Below, one piece after another: positions 6,561 to 15,220 of a stretch of DNA of 64,000 nucleotides. The position numbers and the translations under genes are program-made. The notes under the pieces are model-generated. The model had not been told where the DNA came from. It ran no database searches and was given only the letters and a program-made list of their open reading frames with translations. The first letter of the stretch is position 1, and each line of letters starts with the position of its first letter. Source of the DNA: an uncultured Collinsella sp. (GTDB taxonomy: Bacteria; Actinomycetota; Coriobacteriia; Coriobacteriales; Coriobacteriaceae); contig CABUDQ010000003.1 of the NCBI GenBank assembly GCA_902490365.1, positions 10,124-74,123 on the forward strand. Reading direction: 5' to 3'.

Positions 6561-7496
6561 TTACAGCTCGGTCACGACAACGCCGTTGTAGACCTCGTCC
6601 CAACGATCCATGACCAGATGGCCGGTCATGGGATCCATGGCGTTGAGCTTGCCGCAGGTGTTGGCGGTACGCAGTACCGTCTCGTCATCCGCGCCAGCAG
6701 CAATCGCATGTGCGAAGCCGGCGATAGTGGAGTCGCCAGAGCCCGTAGCGTTAACGGCGGGGATATCGGGAGTCTTGGCGCGGAACGCACGGCCGTTATG
6801 GAAGCCCACGGAACCGGCGGCACCCATGGAAACGACGACCCAGGGGATATCGGAGAAGCGGGCATCAGAGGCGAGCGCGGCGCGGAGCTCGTCCACATCG
6901 TCGGTGGTAAAGCTCGTGCCCAGAAGGCCGTTGATCTCGGTCAGGTTAGGCTTAACCAGCTCGGGCTTAATTTCGGACTTGAGCGCCGCCTCGAGCGAAG
7001 CACCCGAGGTATCGAGCAGCACCTTGGCGCCGGCGTTCTCGGCAATGCCCGTGATCTTGGCATAGTAGTCCGCCTCGACGCCGCGGGGCAGCGAACCCGA
7101 GATGGTGACGACATCGGCCTTGCCCGCAAGCTCGGTAAACTTGGCGGTAAAGGCATCGAGCTCCTCGGGGGCAATTGTCGGGCCGCTCTCGAGCAGCTCG
7201 GTCTGGTTGCCGGCGTGGAGGATGTTCAGGCAAATGCGAGTCTCGCCCTTGATGGGCACAAAGTCATTGTTAATACCGTTAGCATCCATGAGCTCGGCCA
7301 TATAGGCGCCCATATGACCACCAAGTAGGCCGGTTGCCACAACGTCGTCGCCCAGCTGGCCCAGCACACGGGCCACGTTGAGGCCCTTGCCGCCGGCGGT
7401 CTTTTCGGGCGTCACACGGTTGACGTCGTCGATAACGAGCTCATCGAGCTGATAGCGCGTATCGACAGACGGGTTCATCGTAACGGTGAGGATCAT
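6561..7496 (-). CDS. lacC: PfkB-family kinase, probably tagatose-6-phosphate kinase
   Basis: A 311-residue sugar-phosphate kinase. MILTVTMNPSVDTRYQLDEL, TAGGKGLNVARVLGQLG (residues 33-49) and the NATGSGDSTIAGF anion-hole/catalytic-base motif near residue 248 match LacC and FruK enzymes. The start closely resembles LacC. Neighbours AgaS, the deacetylase and LacX point to tagatose-6-phosphate, giving tagatose-1,6-bisphosphate for an aldolase not found in this window. 1-Phosphofructokinase is the main alternative. The gene follows lacX on the same strand by about 60 bases. Confidence 0.8.
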   Translation of the reverse strand: MILTVTMNPSVDTRYQLDELVIDDVNRVTPEKTAGGKGLNVARVLGQLGDDVVATGLLGGHMGAYMAELMDANGINNDFVPIKGETRICLNILHAGNQTELLESGPTIAPEELDAFTAKFTELAGKADVVTISGSLPRGVEADYYAKITGIAENAGAKVLLDTSGASLEAALKSEIKPELVKPNLTEINGLLGTSFTTDDVDELRAALASDARFSDIPWVVVSMGAAGSVGFHNGRAFRAKTPDIPAVNATGSGDSTIAGFAHAIAAGADDETVLRTANTCGKLNAMDPMTGHLVMDRWDEVYNGVVVTEL

Positions 7497-7555
7497 TTTT
7501 AGCTCCTTATCTCGCAGGCTCCTTGTGCCTCGCGATACGAGTCGACAAAACGTAA

Positions 7556-8437
7556 TTACAGAATCTCAATCGCGAACGAGCGAACGACGGTCTCCCTGGG
7601 CTTGGCGACAAGGCAGCCACGCTTATGCTCAAGCACGTCGTCCTCATCGGAGCAGGTCGAAAGACCGCCCCAGGGCTCAACTGCCACAAAATCGCCCTCG
7701 GGCTTGCTCCACACAATGAGATATGGGAAGCCCTCAAAGCTCAGGCGAACGCCCTTGTCCTCGCCCTTCTTGGAAAGCGTAACCTGACGGCTCTCGAGCA
7801 CGTCAAAGATGGTCTCCGCAAAATCGAAGAGCTCGTGCGACAGGGGCAGCGTCTTTCCCACCATGGGGCTCTTGGAGCGGTTGGTCACGTCAATCAAGCC
7901 AGTCGAGGGGACGGCAGTGCAAAGCTCAGCAGCTTCGTCCTTCTCAAAGCGCAGCTCGTAGTCCGTATAGGCCTCGCCCTCATCGAGCGGGCACCTAAAG
8001 CCGGGATGACCGCCGATAAAGAACGGCATGTCCTCGGTTCCCTCGTTGGTCACCTCATAAGAGACGCGCACGGCATCCCCCTCGAGCGTATAACGAGCGA
8101 CAAGCTTAAACGGGTACGGATAATCGCTCAGCAGCGCGGCGTTATCCTCGGAAGCCAGGCACATCGTCAGCTCGTTCTCGCTTTGGCTCAGCAGCTTCCA
8201 CTCCTGTTTGCGCGCAAATCCGTGGCGAGCGAGCTTTACATGATGCCCGGCGAACGTCATGGCGCTGTTATCGCGCAAGCCTCCGCAAATCGGGAAGCAA
8301 ATCGGTGCCTGGCCGGACCACACGGCGGGATCGCCCTGCCACAAGTACTCTCGACCTCCAGCCTCAATCGAGGTAAACGAACCACCAGCCGTGGACACCT
8401 TAATAGAAATCGAATCGTTGGAGAGAGCGTATTCCAT
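7556..8437 (-). CDS. lacX: Aldose 1-epimerase family protein, LacX-like
   Basis: A 293-residue protein of the galactose mutarotase-like superfamily, LacX branch. GREYLWQGDPAVWSGQAPICFPICGGL near the N-terminus, GGHPGFRCPL in the middle and VAVEPWGGLSTCSDE near the end are the family landmarks. Genes of this type accompany lactose/tagatose-6-phosphate operons; the presumed role is epimerisation of a sugar or sugar phosphate. The ATG at 8437 is preceded by GAAAGGAT and avoids an upstream extension without a site. It heads the lacX-lacC-yhcH cluster and is divergent from the flavodoxin. Confidence 0.8.
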   Translation of the reverse strand: MEYALSNDSISIKVSTAGGSFTSIEAGGREYLWQGDPAVWSGQAPICFPICGGLRDNSAMTFAGHHVKLARHGFARKQEWKLLSQSENELTMCLASEDNAALLSDYPYPFKLVARYTLEGDAVRVSYEVTNEGTEDMPFFIGGHPGFRCPLDEGEAYTDYELRFEKDEAAELCTAVPSTGLIDVTNRSKSPMVGKTLPLSHELFDFAETIFDVLESRQVTLSKKGEDKGVRLSFEGFPYLIVWSKPEGDFVAVEPWGGLSTCSDEDDVLEHKRGCLVAKPRETVVRSFAIEIL

Positions 8438-8593
8438 TGCCCATCCTTTCGAACAACTGCTTTTTGCTCGCAAGTACCCGTCTCGGCCCTAACCAAAGGA
8501 CAAACCCGCACGTTCATCGATGCGTCCGGTATCCCAGCCGTGCAACGGGGTACCATACAGACATTGATGCAATTACAGCTGAAAGGCCTTCTT

Positions 8594-9178
8594 ATGCGAA
8601 CCATCATCCTCTACGCCTCGCGCCATCACGGCAATACGAAAAAGCTCGTGGACGCCATCGTTGAGGCACACCCCGAGATCGATACCCTCGACGTCAAAGC
8701 GCTCGGCAAAAACGAGTATCCCAACCTGCACGAATATCATCTGATCGGTGTCGCCACGGGCATCTATTACTCCGAGATCGACAAAGATATGGCACGCGTG
8801 CTCACTAACGTGCTGCAACCGCAGGACAAAGTGTTTGGCCTTATGACCTACGGTGGCAAAAACAAGTGGTACGGCAAGGATATCGATGGCATCTGCCGCA
8901 TGAGGCAGGCCATCTTTATGGGTGTCTACGGCTGCCCCGGCTTTGATACGTGGGGACCGTTCAAGCTCGCCGGCGGTGTCCAAAAGGGACACCCGACCGC
9001 TGAGGAAATTAAGGGCGCCGTCGACTTCTTCGACAAGATCGAAGACGAGTATGGCGACATCATCGTCGAAGAGTACGCCAAGCGCGAGAAGCGTCTAGCA
9101 TACGAGAAGGAGCATCCTGCGGGAGGTCTTGTGGCCGGCGTTAAGCGCACGGCAAAGAAGATTGCTAACAAGCTGTAA
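8594..9178 (+). CDS. Flavodoxin-family protein
   Basis: A 194-residue flavodoxin-like protein. The N-terminal strand and phosphate loop, TIILYASRHHGNTKKLVDAI, fit an FMN-binding loop (S-x-x-x-G-N-T), followed by a flavodoxin core with VFGLMTYGGKNKWYGKD and GAVDFFDKI. The C-terminal 40 residues are Lys-rich and Ala-rich and extend past the core. The true start is the ATG at 8594 after GAAAGG; a long open frame upstream is only the antisense of lacX. It is a single-gene plus-strand unit inserted within the sugar locus. The electron-transfer partner is unknown. Confidence 0.8.
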   Translation: MRTIILYASRHHGNTKKLVDAIVEAHPEIDTLDVKALGKNEYPNLHEYHLIGVATGIYYSEIDKDMARVLTNVLQPQDKVFGLMTYGGKNKWYGKDIDGICRMRQAIFMGVYGCPGFDTWGPFKLAGGVQKGHPTAEEIKGAVDFFDKIEDEYGDIIVEEYAKREKRLAYEKEHPAGGLVAGVKRTAKKIANKL

Positions 9179-9209
9179 CTGTTAAGGTGCTTTTGAGCGT
9201 TTAACCCAT

Positions 9210-9247
9210 ACGGCGGGTCCGAGCAATTTCGGGCCCGCCGTCTTTTT
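9210..9247 (+). terminator. Terminator after the flavodoxin gene
   Basis: The stem ACGGCGGG pairs with CCCGCCGT, followed by CTTTTTC. Confidence 0.85.
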
Positions 9248-9253
9248 CTATCG

Positions 9254-10423
9254 TTACTCGGTAAAGGCGTTGCCGACGCTCTGGCCGCCAACATACGTCT
9301 CGACGAGGGTGAGCTCATGGTCGAACACGACAAAGTCGGCGTCGCGACCCGGCATGATGCTGCCGCACTTATCCTCGATGTGTGCAGAGCGAGCCGGCAC
9401 CTCGGTTGCCATGCGAATGGCGATATCGGCGCTGGCGATGCCCCAATCGACAATGTTCTTGACGCCCTGGGCAAGCGTGAGCACCGAGCCGGCAATGCTC
9501 TTGCCGTCAGCGAGCCAGCACAGGTTGTCCTTCATGATGACGTCCATGCCACCACTGGTGTAGCTGCCCTCGGGCATGCCGCCGCAACCCAGGCAGTCGG
9601 TGATGAGCACCGTGTGCTGCCAGCCCTTTGCCTGCAGCAGTGCCTTGATGGCGGCAGGGTTTACGTGCTTGCCGTCACAGATGATCTCGGCGTAGGTATC
9701 GGGCGTGGACATGGCTGCACCCACGACACCGGGCTCGCGGTGATGCAGCCCGCGCTGGCCGTTATAGGTATGCGTAAAGCAGCTGGCACCGGCGTTGATG
9801 GCGGCGATGCACTCATCGTAGGTGGCGTCGGAGTGACCAATGCTGGTCACCACACCCTTGGCGTTCAGAGCAGCCGCATAAGCAGCGGCACCGTCGCGCT
9901 CGGCCGCCATGGCGCTCTTAACGATGCGACCACCCGCAGCCTCCTGCCACTGATCGAAGACCTCCTCGGAGGGGTCGATCAGATAAGCGGGGTTCTGCGC
10001 GCCCACGTGCTTCATGGTAAAGAAGGGGCCCTCCAGGTAGATGCCCTGAATGCGAGCACCGCAGAAGTCGGGGCCGCGACCCTCGTCCGCCTGGGCGATG
10101 GCAGCGCAAGCGTCCTTGATCTGCTCGACGCCATCGGTGAACGTCGTGGGCAGCCAGCTGGTGGTACCGCGACGGGCGAGCTCGGTCGAGCTGATATCGA
10201 TGCCCTCGGGATCGTTATCGGTAGTTGAGTGGTTGTAGAAGCCATGGATGTGAGTATCGACCATACCCGGTGCGATCCACGATCCCGTGTAGTCCTTAAT
10301 CTCGCAAGAGGGCTCGTCGGCCTGCCAGGCGCCAAAGACGCCATCCTCGACCATAAGATAGCCGCCCAGTTGCGGGCCTGCCGGCAAGAAGAACTTGTCA
10401 GCCTTAATTGCGTACGTGCTCAT
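9254..10423 (-). CDS. nagA: N-acetylglucosamine/galactosamine-6-phosphate deacetylase
   Basis: A 389-residue amidohydrolase of the NagA/AgaA family that removes the acetyl group from amino-sugar 6-phosphates. Metal and catalytic motifs are visible: DTHIHG with H58 and H60, YLEGPF with E131, GHSDATY with H197, FTHTYNGQRGLHHREPG with H218, and ITDCLG with the catalytic Asp near 276. The ATG follows GGAGTGC; a GTG six bases upstream is less likely. Neighbouring agaS and lacC favour GalNAc-6-P (AgaA) as substrate, but NagA activity cannot be excluded. It is downstream of agaS and separated from it by a terminator. Confidence 0.9.
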   Translation of the reverse strand: MSTYAIKADKFFLPAGPQLGGYLMVEDGVFGAWQADEPSCEIKDYTGSWIAPGMVDTHIHGFYNHSTTDNDPEGIDISSTELARRGTTSWLPTTFTDGVEQIKDACAAIAQADEGRGPDFCGARIQGIYLEGPFFTMKHVGAQNPAYLIDPSEEVFDQWQEAAGGRIVKSAMAAERDGAAAYAAALNAKGVVTSIGHSDATYDECIAAINAGASCFTHTYNGQRGLHHREPGVVGAAMSTPDTYAEIICDGKHVNPAAIKALLQAKGWQHTVLITDCLGCGGMPEGSYTSGGMDVIMKDNLCWLADGKSIAGSVLTLAQGVKNIVDWGIASADIAIRMATEVPARSAHIEDKCGSIMPGRDADFVVFDHELTLVETYVGGQSVGNAFTE

Positions 10424-10482
10424 ATGCACTCCTTGCTTCTAAAGCAGTTGACTGTGGTGATGCTTATACCCAGCTCACGTAA

Positions 10483-10523
10483 AACAAAAAGCGCCCGCCC
10501 GCCGTTATGAGCGGACGGGCGCC
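10483..10523 (-). terminator. Terminator after agaS
   Basis: On the minus strand a GC-rich stem (GCGCCCGTCCGC with GCGGGCGGGCGC) runs into CTTTTTGTTTT. It would make nagA at least partly separate from agaS transcription. Confidence 0.85.
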
Positions 10524-10540
10524 CTTACAGGGGGACGCGA

Positions 10541-11707
10541 TTAAGCGGTGAAGGGGTGAATCGTCACGCCCTTGACCACGCGGTTGACCGTGCCGGTGGG
10601 GCTCGGCGTATCGGGCGTGTTGCCCACGCGCACGGAGTTGAGCAGGCTGATTGCCTGGGCAAACATCACGAACGGCAGAGCAAGGTAACCCTCGGGGAGT
10701 GCCTCATAGCCCTTAAAGGTGAAGGACTCACCCTCGTAGACAGTAGCGCCATCCTGCTGAACGGCAACGGTGTGCTGAGCAATATCGTCGCCACCGATCT
10801 CGTTGAGGATGTCGATGTCGTACTGACGGGTGTAGGCGTCGTTGTTGACGAATACGAAGACGAGCGTCTTATCGTCGACGAAAGACTTAGGTCCGTGACG
10901 ATAGCCCATGGAGGTGTCGTAGGAAGTAGCAACCAGACCGTGAGCGAGCTCGAGGATCTTGAGCTGGCTCTCCTGAGCAAGGCCGCCAAAGGAGCCGGAG
11001 CCCAAGTAGGTCACGCGGTTGAAGTCGCCAGCGAGGTAGTCGGCAACCTCGGACTCGCGAGCGATGACCTCCTCGCCCATCTTGGCGATGGTCTCGACCC
11101 ACTCGGCCTTCTGCTCGTCGGAAGCCTCGTCAAAGATGAGGGTAGAGAGCAGGGTCATGCAGGTGTAGGAGCCGGTCATGGCGAAGCCCTTGTCGTTGGC
11201 GCGCGGAATGAGCAGCGTCAGCGCGTTGGGATCATCGGCAGACTCAACGGCGAGCTTGCCCTCGGGAGCGCAGGTGATGTTGAGGAACTTGACGTTGTGA
11301 ACGAGCTCCTTGGCAACGGCAACGGCGGCAAGGCTCTCGGGGCTGTTGCCAGAGCGGGCAAAGGAAACCACGAGCGTGGGATCCTCGGCGCGCAGGAAAT
11401 CGCGCGGAGCGCTCACGATGTCTGTCGTGGCGATGGGCTTAAAGTCGTAGAGATCAGTGTTGCCAGCGTGACGCAGGTACGGGGCGCAGGTATCGCCAAC
11501 GTAGTCGGACGTACCGGCACCGGTGAAGACAACGGACAGACGGCCCTCGCCCATAGCACGAGTCTCGGCCAGGAAGGCCTCGATGGCCTCCTTGTTCTCG
11601 CGATAGATGTTGAGCGTATCACGCCAAAGCTCGGGCTGCTGAGCAATCTCGGCCGTGGTGATCTGGGCGCCGAGCTCGGTGAGCTCCTCGACACTCTTCT
11701 CGAACAT
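10541..11707 (-). CDS. agaS: SIS-domain sugar isomerase AgaS (GalN-6-P deaminase/isomerase)
   Basis: A 388-residue double-SIS protein. FTGAGTSDYVGD (residues 61-72), SFARSGNSPES (115-125), YRHGPKSFVDD and the AgaS-specific C-terminus VNRVVKGVTIHPF identify the AgaS branch. This enzyme converts galactosamine-6-phosphate to tagatose-6-phosphate and ammonia. With the deacetylase and LacC it completes three consecutive steps of GalNAc breakdown. The ribosome site AGAGAGG lies before the ATG. A palindromic ACTGGTAGTAACCAGT-like site about 60 bases upstream is a likely GntR operator. Confidence 0.9.
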   Translation of the reverse strand: MFEKSVEELTELGAQITTAEIAQQPELWRDTLNIYRENKEAIEAFLAETRAMGEGRLSVVFTGAGTSDYVGDTCAPYLRHAGNTDLYDFKPIATTDIVSAPRDFLRAEDPTLVVSFARSGNSPESLAAVAVAKELVHNVKFLNITCAPEGKLAVESADDPNALTLLIPRANDKGFAMTGSYTCMTLLSTLIFDEASDEQKAEWVETIAKMGEEVIARESEVADYLAGDFNRVTYLGSGSFGGLAQESQLKILELAHGLVATSYDTSMGYRHGPKSFVDDKTLVFVFVNNDAYTRQYDIDILNEIGGDDIAQHTVAVQQDGATVYEGESFTFKGYEALPEGYLALPFVMFAQAISLLNSVRVGNTPDTPSPTGTVNRVVKGVTIHPFTA

Positions 11708-11761
11708 TTCTAATACCTCTCTCTAGAAGTAATCCTCTGACGTGCAATTATACACTTCGGT

Positions 11762-11783
11762 TGGTTATCTGGTAGTAACCAGT
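11762..11783. promoter_or_regulatory. Putative GntR operator upstream of agaS
   Basis: CTGGTAGTAACCAG (11769-11782) is a near-palindrome nested in TGGTTA...TAACCA. The same CTGGTAGTAACCA core occurs at 16062-16074 before the PTS operon. Its position between agaS and the GntR gene supports a role as operator. Confidence 0.65.
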
Positions 11784-11821
11784 TAAATGCAAAGAATCAC
11801 CATATGGAAACGATGCGGACA

Positions 11822-12553
11822 CTAGTTGCTACGCTGGTGGTAAACCTTGTATTTAAACTGATCGGCACGAGCAACCGAGAGTGTATACTCCACAACCTCG
11901 TTTGACTCGTTATACGTAGTCCTGACCAAATCGAGCACAGGCGAGCCCTCGACAATTCCCAAAAGGTGGGCGTCGGTGGGACGGGCTATGCTCGCATAGA
12001 ACTCCTCTTCAGCCACGCGTATCTTTTGCTGAAAGTCCTGCTCAATCACATCGTAAAGCGGCTTGCGCTCCAGCAGCGGTCGCTTTAGGGACAGAAATTG
12101 ACGAACCGGTAGATAGCTGCGTTCGACCATCATGGGCATGTTGTCGGCAGAACGAAGGCGCTTAAGCTTAAAAATGCGATCACCGATACGCAATCCCATA
12201 TGCTCGACCAGATTCTTATCGGCCTCCATCTCGCAAAACTCGAGAATCGTGGTCTCGGGTTCTCGACCCATCGCGCGCATCTGCTCGGTAAAGCTGTAGG
12301 ACTGCATAAGATTGGTTGCTTTTGCCGAACGGTCGGTCACAAAGGTACCGCGACCGTGCTGCCGAACCACCAGTCCTAAACGCTCCAGTTCCTGCAGAGC
12401 CAAGCGTACCGTAGTGCGCGAGAGACCATAGCGCTCCGAAAGTTCGCGCTCGGAAGGAATCATGTCACCGGCGCGATATTCATGGTCAATCTTTTCGGTC
12501 AGAATATCGACCAGCTGATCGTACAGCGGCTGCCTACGCGCTCCGATCGCCAT
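11822..12553 (-). CDS. GntR-family regulator with UTRA domain
   Basis: A 243-residue regulator of the HutC/NagR type. The N-terminal winged helix contains IPSERELSERYGLSRTTVRLAL and GTFVTD; residues 80-240 form a UTRA effector domain ending in YTLSVARADQFKYKVYH. Such proteins bind a phosphorylated amino sugar and release DNA. It lies between the PTS operon and agaS on the same strand. Matching palindromes in front of both suggest it represses the whole GalNAc-type locus. It is a NagR/YvoA-like protein; the effector is inferred. Confidence 0.88.
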   Translation of the reverse strand: MAIGARRQPLYDQLVDILTEKIDHEYRAGDMIPSERELSERYGLSRTTVRLALQELERLGLVVRQHGRGTFVTDRSAKATNLMQSYSFTEQMRAMGREPETTILEFCEMEADKNLVEHMGLRIGDRIFKLKRLRSADNMPMMVERSYLPVRQFLSLKRPLLERKPLYDVIEQDFQQKIRVAEEEFYASIARPTDAHLLGIVEGSPVLDLVRTTYNESNEVVEYTLSVARADQFKYKVYHQRSN

Positions 12554-12636
12554 CCTATCCTCCCTTTTGCTCGAATTCGGCTAACTACCTAGGGTGTTAA
12601 GCATTATCGTTCTGCAACACCCGACTCATCAAGAAA

Positions 12637-12674
12637 ACAAAAGCCGCGCGCTCTTTCGAGCACGCGGCTTTTAA
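12637..12674 (-). terminator. Terminator of the PTS operon
   Basis: A strong hairpin (AAGCCGCGCGCTC with GAGCACGCGGCTT) has T-runs on both sides. It follows the IID gene on the minus strand and separates it from the GntR gene. Confidence 0.85.
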
Positions 12675-12738
12675 CATACACATGGCTTAAGGGGTCGGGG
12701 TGTGAGCCGCGCAGGGACACACCCCTCAAGCTAGAGCC

Positions 12739-13821
12739 TTACCAGATGCTCGGCCAGAGACCAAGCGGGCCAGCGCCCAGGATGCCCAGGACGAAGAGCA
12801 GCAGAATGCCCTTGGTCGGGGTCCAGCTGTGCTTAGCGAACATGTAGTAAAGCAGCAGCGTAAGCATAAGCGGGACGAGCTTCGGGACGATGGTGTTGAG
12901 GGTGTCGGCAACAGAGAAGTTGACCGGATCCTCGGTGACGGTGCCGTAGGTAACGGACTCCATGCCGTTGCCCAGATCGGTGACGCCGCACTCGACAGCG
13001 TTGCCGTCGGCATCGGAAGCGGTGAGGGCGTTGCCGTCCTCATCGGTCATGGCGATGGTACCGGCCTCAGCGGTCTCGGTATCGATGCCCTCCATACCGG
13101 TGAAGTTCTCGGCCTCCTTCTCGGAGACGATCACGGTAGTAGCGGAGAGGCCACGGGTGGTGCCGTTGGGGATCTGGAGGTTGATCTGGGTGCCACCCAT
13201 GGTGACGACCAGGCAACCGACGACGAAGACGCCCATAATGGAAGCGGCACGCGTGAAGGCCTGCATGTTGGCAGTCAGAGCGTCAATAGCGCTGGTGCCA
13301 AGCTTGTAGGACCAGTTCATGAGCCAGAAGCGCAGAGCGAACTGGACGACGTTGAAGATCACCAGGAAGATGATCGGCGCAGCGGCGTTGCCGTTGATGG
13401 CCATGTTGGAGGTGATGCCGGCCGTGATAGGCACGAGCGTCAGCCAGAACAGGGCGTCACCGATACCACCGAGCGGGCCCATTGCGGCGACGCGGACGGC
13501 GCGGATCGTGGGGATGTCAACCTTGTTCTGCTCGAGCGAAAGCACGATACCCATAACAAAGGTGACGAGGAACGGGTGGGTGTTGAAGAACTCCAGGTTG
13601 TGGCTCATGGAAGCCGCGAGGTCGTTCTTGTTGGTGTGGATCTTCTCCAGACCGGGGATGATGGAGTAAAGCCAGCCAGCGGCCTGCATGCGCTCGTAGT
13701 TGAACGATGCCTGCAGGAAGCAGGAGCGCCAAGCCATCTTGTTGAGGGTCTTCTGGTCGAGCTGCGGAGCAGGAGTGAGATCCTCGTAGTGCTCCGGGAT
13801 CACATACTCATTAGATGCCAT
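12739..13821 (-). CDS. PTS mannose-family IID component with an enlarged extracytoplasmic loop
   Basis: A 360-residue IID protein. The N-terminal MAWRSCFLQASFNYERMQAAGWLYSIIP and the GPLGGIGDALFW motif are diagnostic. IID works with IIC as the membrane channel of the sugar PTS. Typical IID proteins are about 265-285 residues; this one has about 80 extra residues near 215-300, rich in Asp, Glu, Thr and Gly (AMTDEDGNALTASDADGN), before the last membrane segments. The loop presumably faces outside. The start overlaps the IIC stop by 11 bases. It is the last gene of the PTS operon. Confidence 0.9.
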   Translation of the reverse strand: MASNEYVIPEHYEDLTPAPQLDQKTLNKMAWRSCFLQASFNYERMQAAGWLYSIIPGLEKIHTNKNDLAASMSHNLEFFNTHPFLVTFVMGIVLSLEQNKVDIPTIRAVRVAAMGPLGGIGDALFWLTLVPITAGITSNMAINGNAAAPIIFLVIFNVVQFALRFWLMNWSYKLGTSAIDALTANMQAFTRAASIMGVFVVGCLVVTMGGTQINLQIPNGTTRGLSATTVIVSEKEAENFTGMEGIDTETAEAGTIAMTDEDGNALTASDADGNAVECGVTDLGNGMESVTYGTVTEDPVNFSVADTLNTIVPKLVPLMLTLLLYYMFAKHSWTPTKGILLLFVLGILGAGPLGLWPSIW

Positions 13822-14611
13822 CTTCGAAGTCACCTCCGTCAGAAACAGCTGCACCCTTCAGCTCGGTCTGCTGCTGGAAGTCCCAGAAAGCGATGCCGAA
13901 GCCGATGAGAGCGAGGATGAGCAGGGCAGGGGTTGCCAGAGAATCGTTGGCAACGGTGATGAGCGCGAGGCCAAAGCCCATGAGGAAGAAGCCCCACATA
14001 TCGCGGTTCATCATAACCTTGAGCAGGACGGCGAAGCCGACGAAGCGCATCATGCCGCCTGCAGCGGACAGACCGGTCTGCAGCCAAGTCGGGATGGCGG
14101 AAGCGATGGTCTGACCGATGGTAGCGCCAGCGATGAAGAACAGGGTGACGACGACAGCGAAGATCAGGCCGAGCAGAGCCATGGCGAAGTAGTTCAGACG
14201 CTCGATGCCCTTGGTGTCAGCGTTATGAGCCATGTTGTCCGCGGAGGACATGAGGGGCGACATAAGCGTGAAGACCAGGGTAACGCCGAGCTGACCAAGC
14301 AGAGCGAACGGAATGGCAAGGCCGACTGCCGCGTTGGGCTCGAGGCCCGTAGCGATAGCGAGAATGGCTGCCATGATGCCGCCGATGACGGCGTTAGGCG
14401 GCTGAGCGCCTCCGATCGGCATGTTGCCGATCGTCATGAGCTGATAGGTACCACCCACGAGAAGACCGGTGTTGAGGTCGCCAAGGATAAGACCGATGAC
14501 GGCGCCGGTGACGATGGGCTGATAGAGAGACTCGAGGAAGTTGAACTGGTCGATTGCCGCGACGAACGTGACGATGAAGACCAGAGCGACCTGGATGATC
14601 GAGTATTCCAT
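13811..14611 (-). CDS. PTS mannose-family IIC component
   Basis: A 266-residue polytopic membrane protein. MEYSIIQVALVFIVTFVAAIDQFNFLESL, QPIVTGAVIGLILGDLNTGLLVGGTYQLMTIG and IGGAQPPNAVIGGI are the IIC hallmarks; the latter part has several further membrane spans. With IID it transports and presents the sugar to IIB for phosphorylation. The context (AgaS, deacetylase, GntR) points to GalNAc, galactosamine or a derived oligosaccharide as substrate. The stop codon overlaps the IID start, so the two are probably translated in fixed ratio. Confidence 0.92.
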   Translation of the reverse strand: MEYSIIQVALVFIVTFVAAIDQFNFLESLYQPIVTGAVIGLILGDLNTGLLVGGTYQLMTIGNMPIGGAQPPNAVIGGIMAAILAIATGLEPNAAVGLAIPFALLGQLGVTLVFTLMSPLMSSADNMAHNADTKGIERLNYFAMALLGLIFAVVVTLFFIAGATIGQTIASAIPTWLQTGLSAAGGMMRFVGFAVLLKVMMNRDMWGFFLMGFGLALITVANDSLATPALLILALIGFGIAFWDFQQQTELKGAAVSDGGDFEDGI

Positions 14612-14701
14612 CTTGCTCCTCCTTTCAAAATGTATGTACGCACTTTGGATATCACGTACAGAACGTCAGGGTTTCAATCCTGACAACGTGGATCACGAGG
14701 A

Positions 14702-15184
14702 TTACGAGAAGAGCTTGCTCGTGTCCTCAACAGGCGTGCTCGGAACGCGCCTGATCTCCAACTCCACCCCCAATTCCTGCAGCTCTTTAAACGCAGCGAC
14801 ATCCTCGTCGTTAACTGCGACGGAGGTGGCGACTTGGCGCTTTCCTTCCGACATGTGCATGTTGCCGATGTTTACCTTCTTTATAGGCACACCGCCCTTG
14901 ACGAGCGTAAGCACGTCTTCCGGTGTTTCGGCCACGATGAAGATCTTCTGGCGCGGGCTCGCCTTGCCAATGACGTCGATGGTCTTCTGCAGGGAGAAGA
15001 AACGCGTAGCGACGCCGGCGGGAGCGGCCATCTTCATGAGGTTCTGGCGCATGGTGTTGGTCGACACATCGTCGTTGGCGACGAGGATGAGGTTGGAGCC
15101 CAGGGTGGAGTTCCACTGGGTAGCGACCTGACCATGGACCAGTCGGTTATCGATGCGGGTAAGAAGAATGTTGGGTTCTGCCAT
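14702..15184 (-). CDS. PTS mannose-family IIB component (active-site His present)
   Basis: A 160-residue IIB protein. RIDNRLVHGQVATQW places the phosphorylatable His at residue 17, as expected in this family. FSLQKTIDVIGKA, LVKGGVPIKKVNIGNMH and the C-terminal ELGVELEIRRVP match IIB enzymes of GalNAc/sorbose-type PTS. It receives phosphate from IIA (15502-15945) and passes it to the sugar at IIC/IID. A paralogue with Tyr at this site lies at 4962-5444. Confidence 0.93.
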   Translation of the reverse strand: MAEPNILLTRIDNRLVHGQVATQWNSTLGSNLILVANDDVSTNTMRQNLMKMAAPAGVATRFFSLQKTIDVIGKASPRQKIFIVAETPEDVLTLVKGGVPIKKVNIGNMHMSEGKRQVATSVAVNDEDVAAFKELQELGVELEIRRVPSTPVEDTSKLFS

Positions 15185-15220
15185 GTTGATCAGCTTCCTT
15201 TCGTTATTTGCTGACGACAG

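Noticed and set aside
10556..11713. Plus-strand ORF of 385 codons opposite agaS
   Set aside because: It mirrors agaS exactly in extent and has no recognisable motif.
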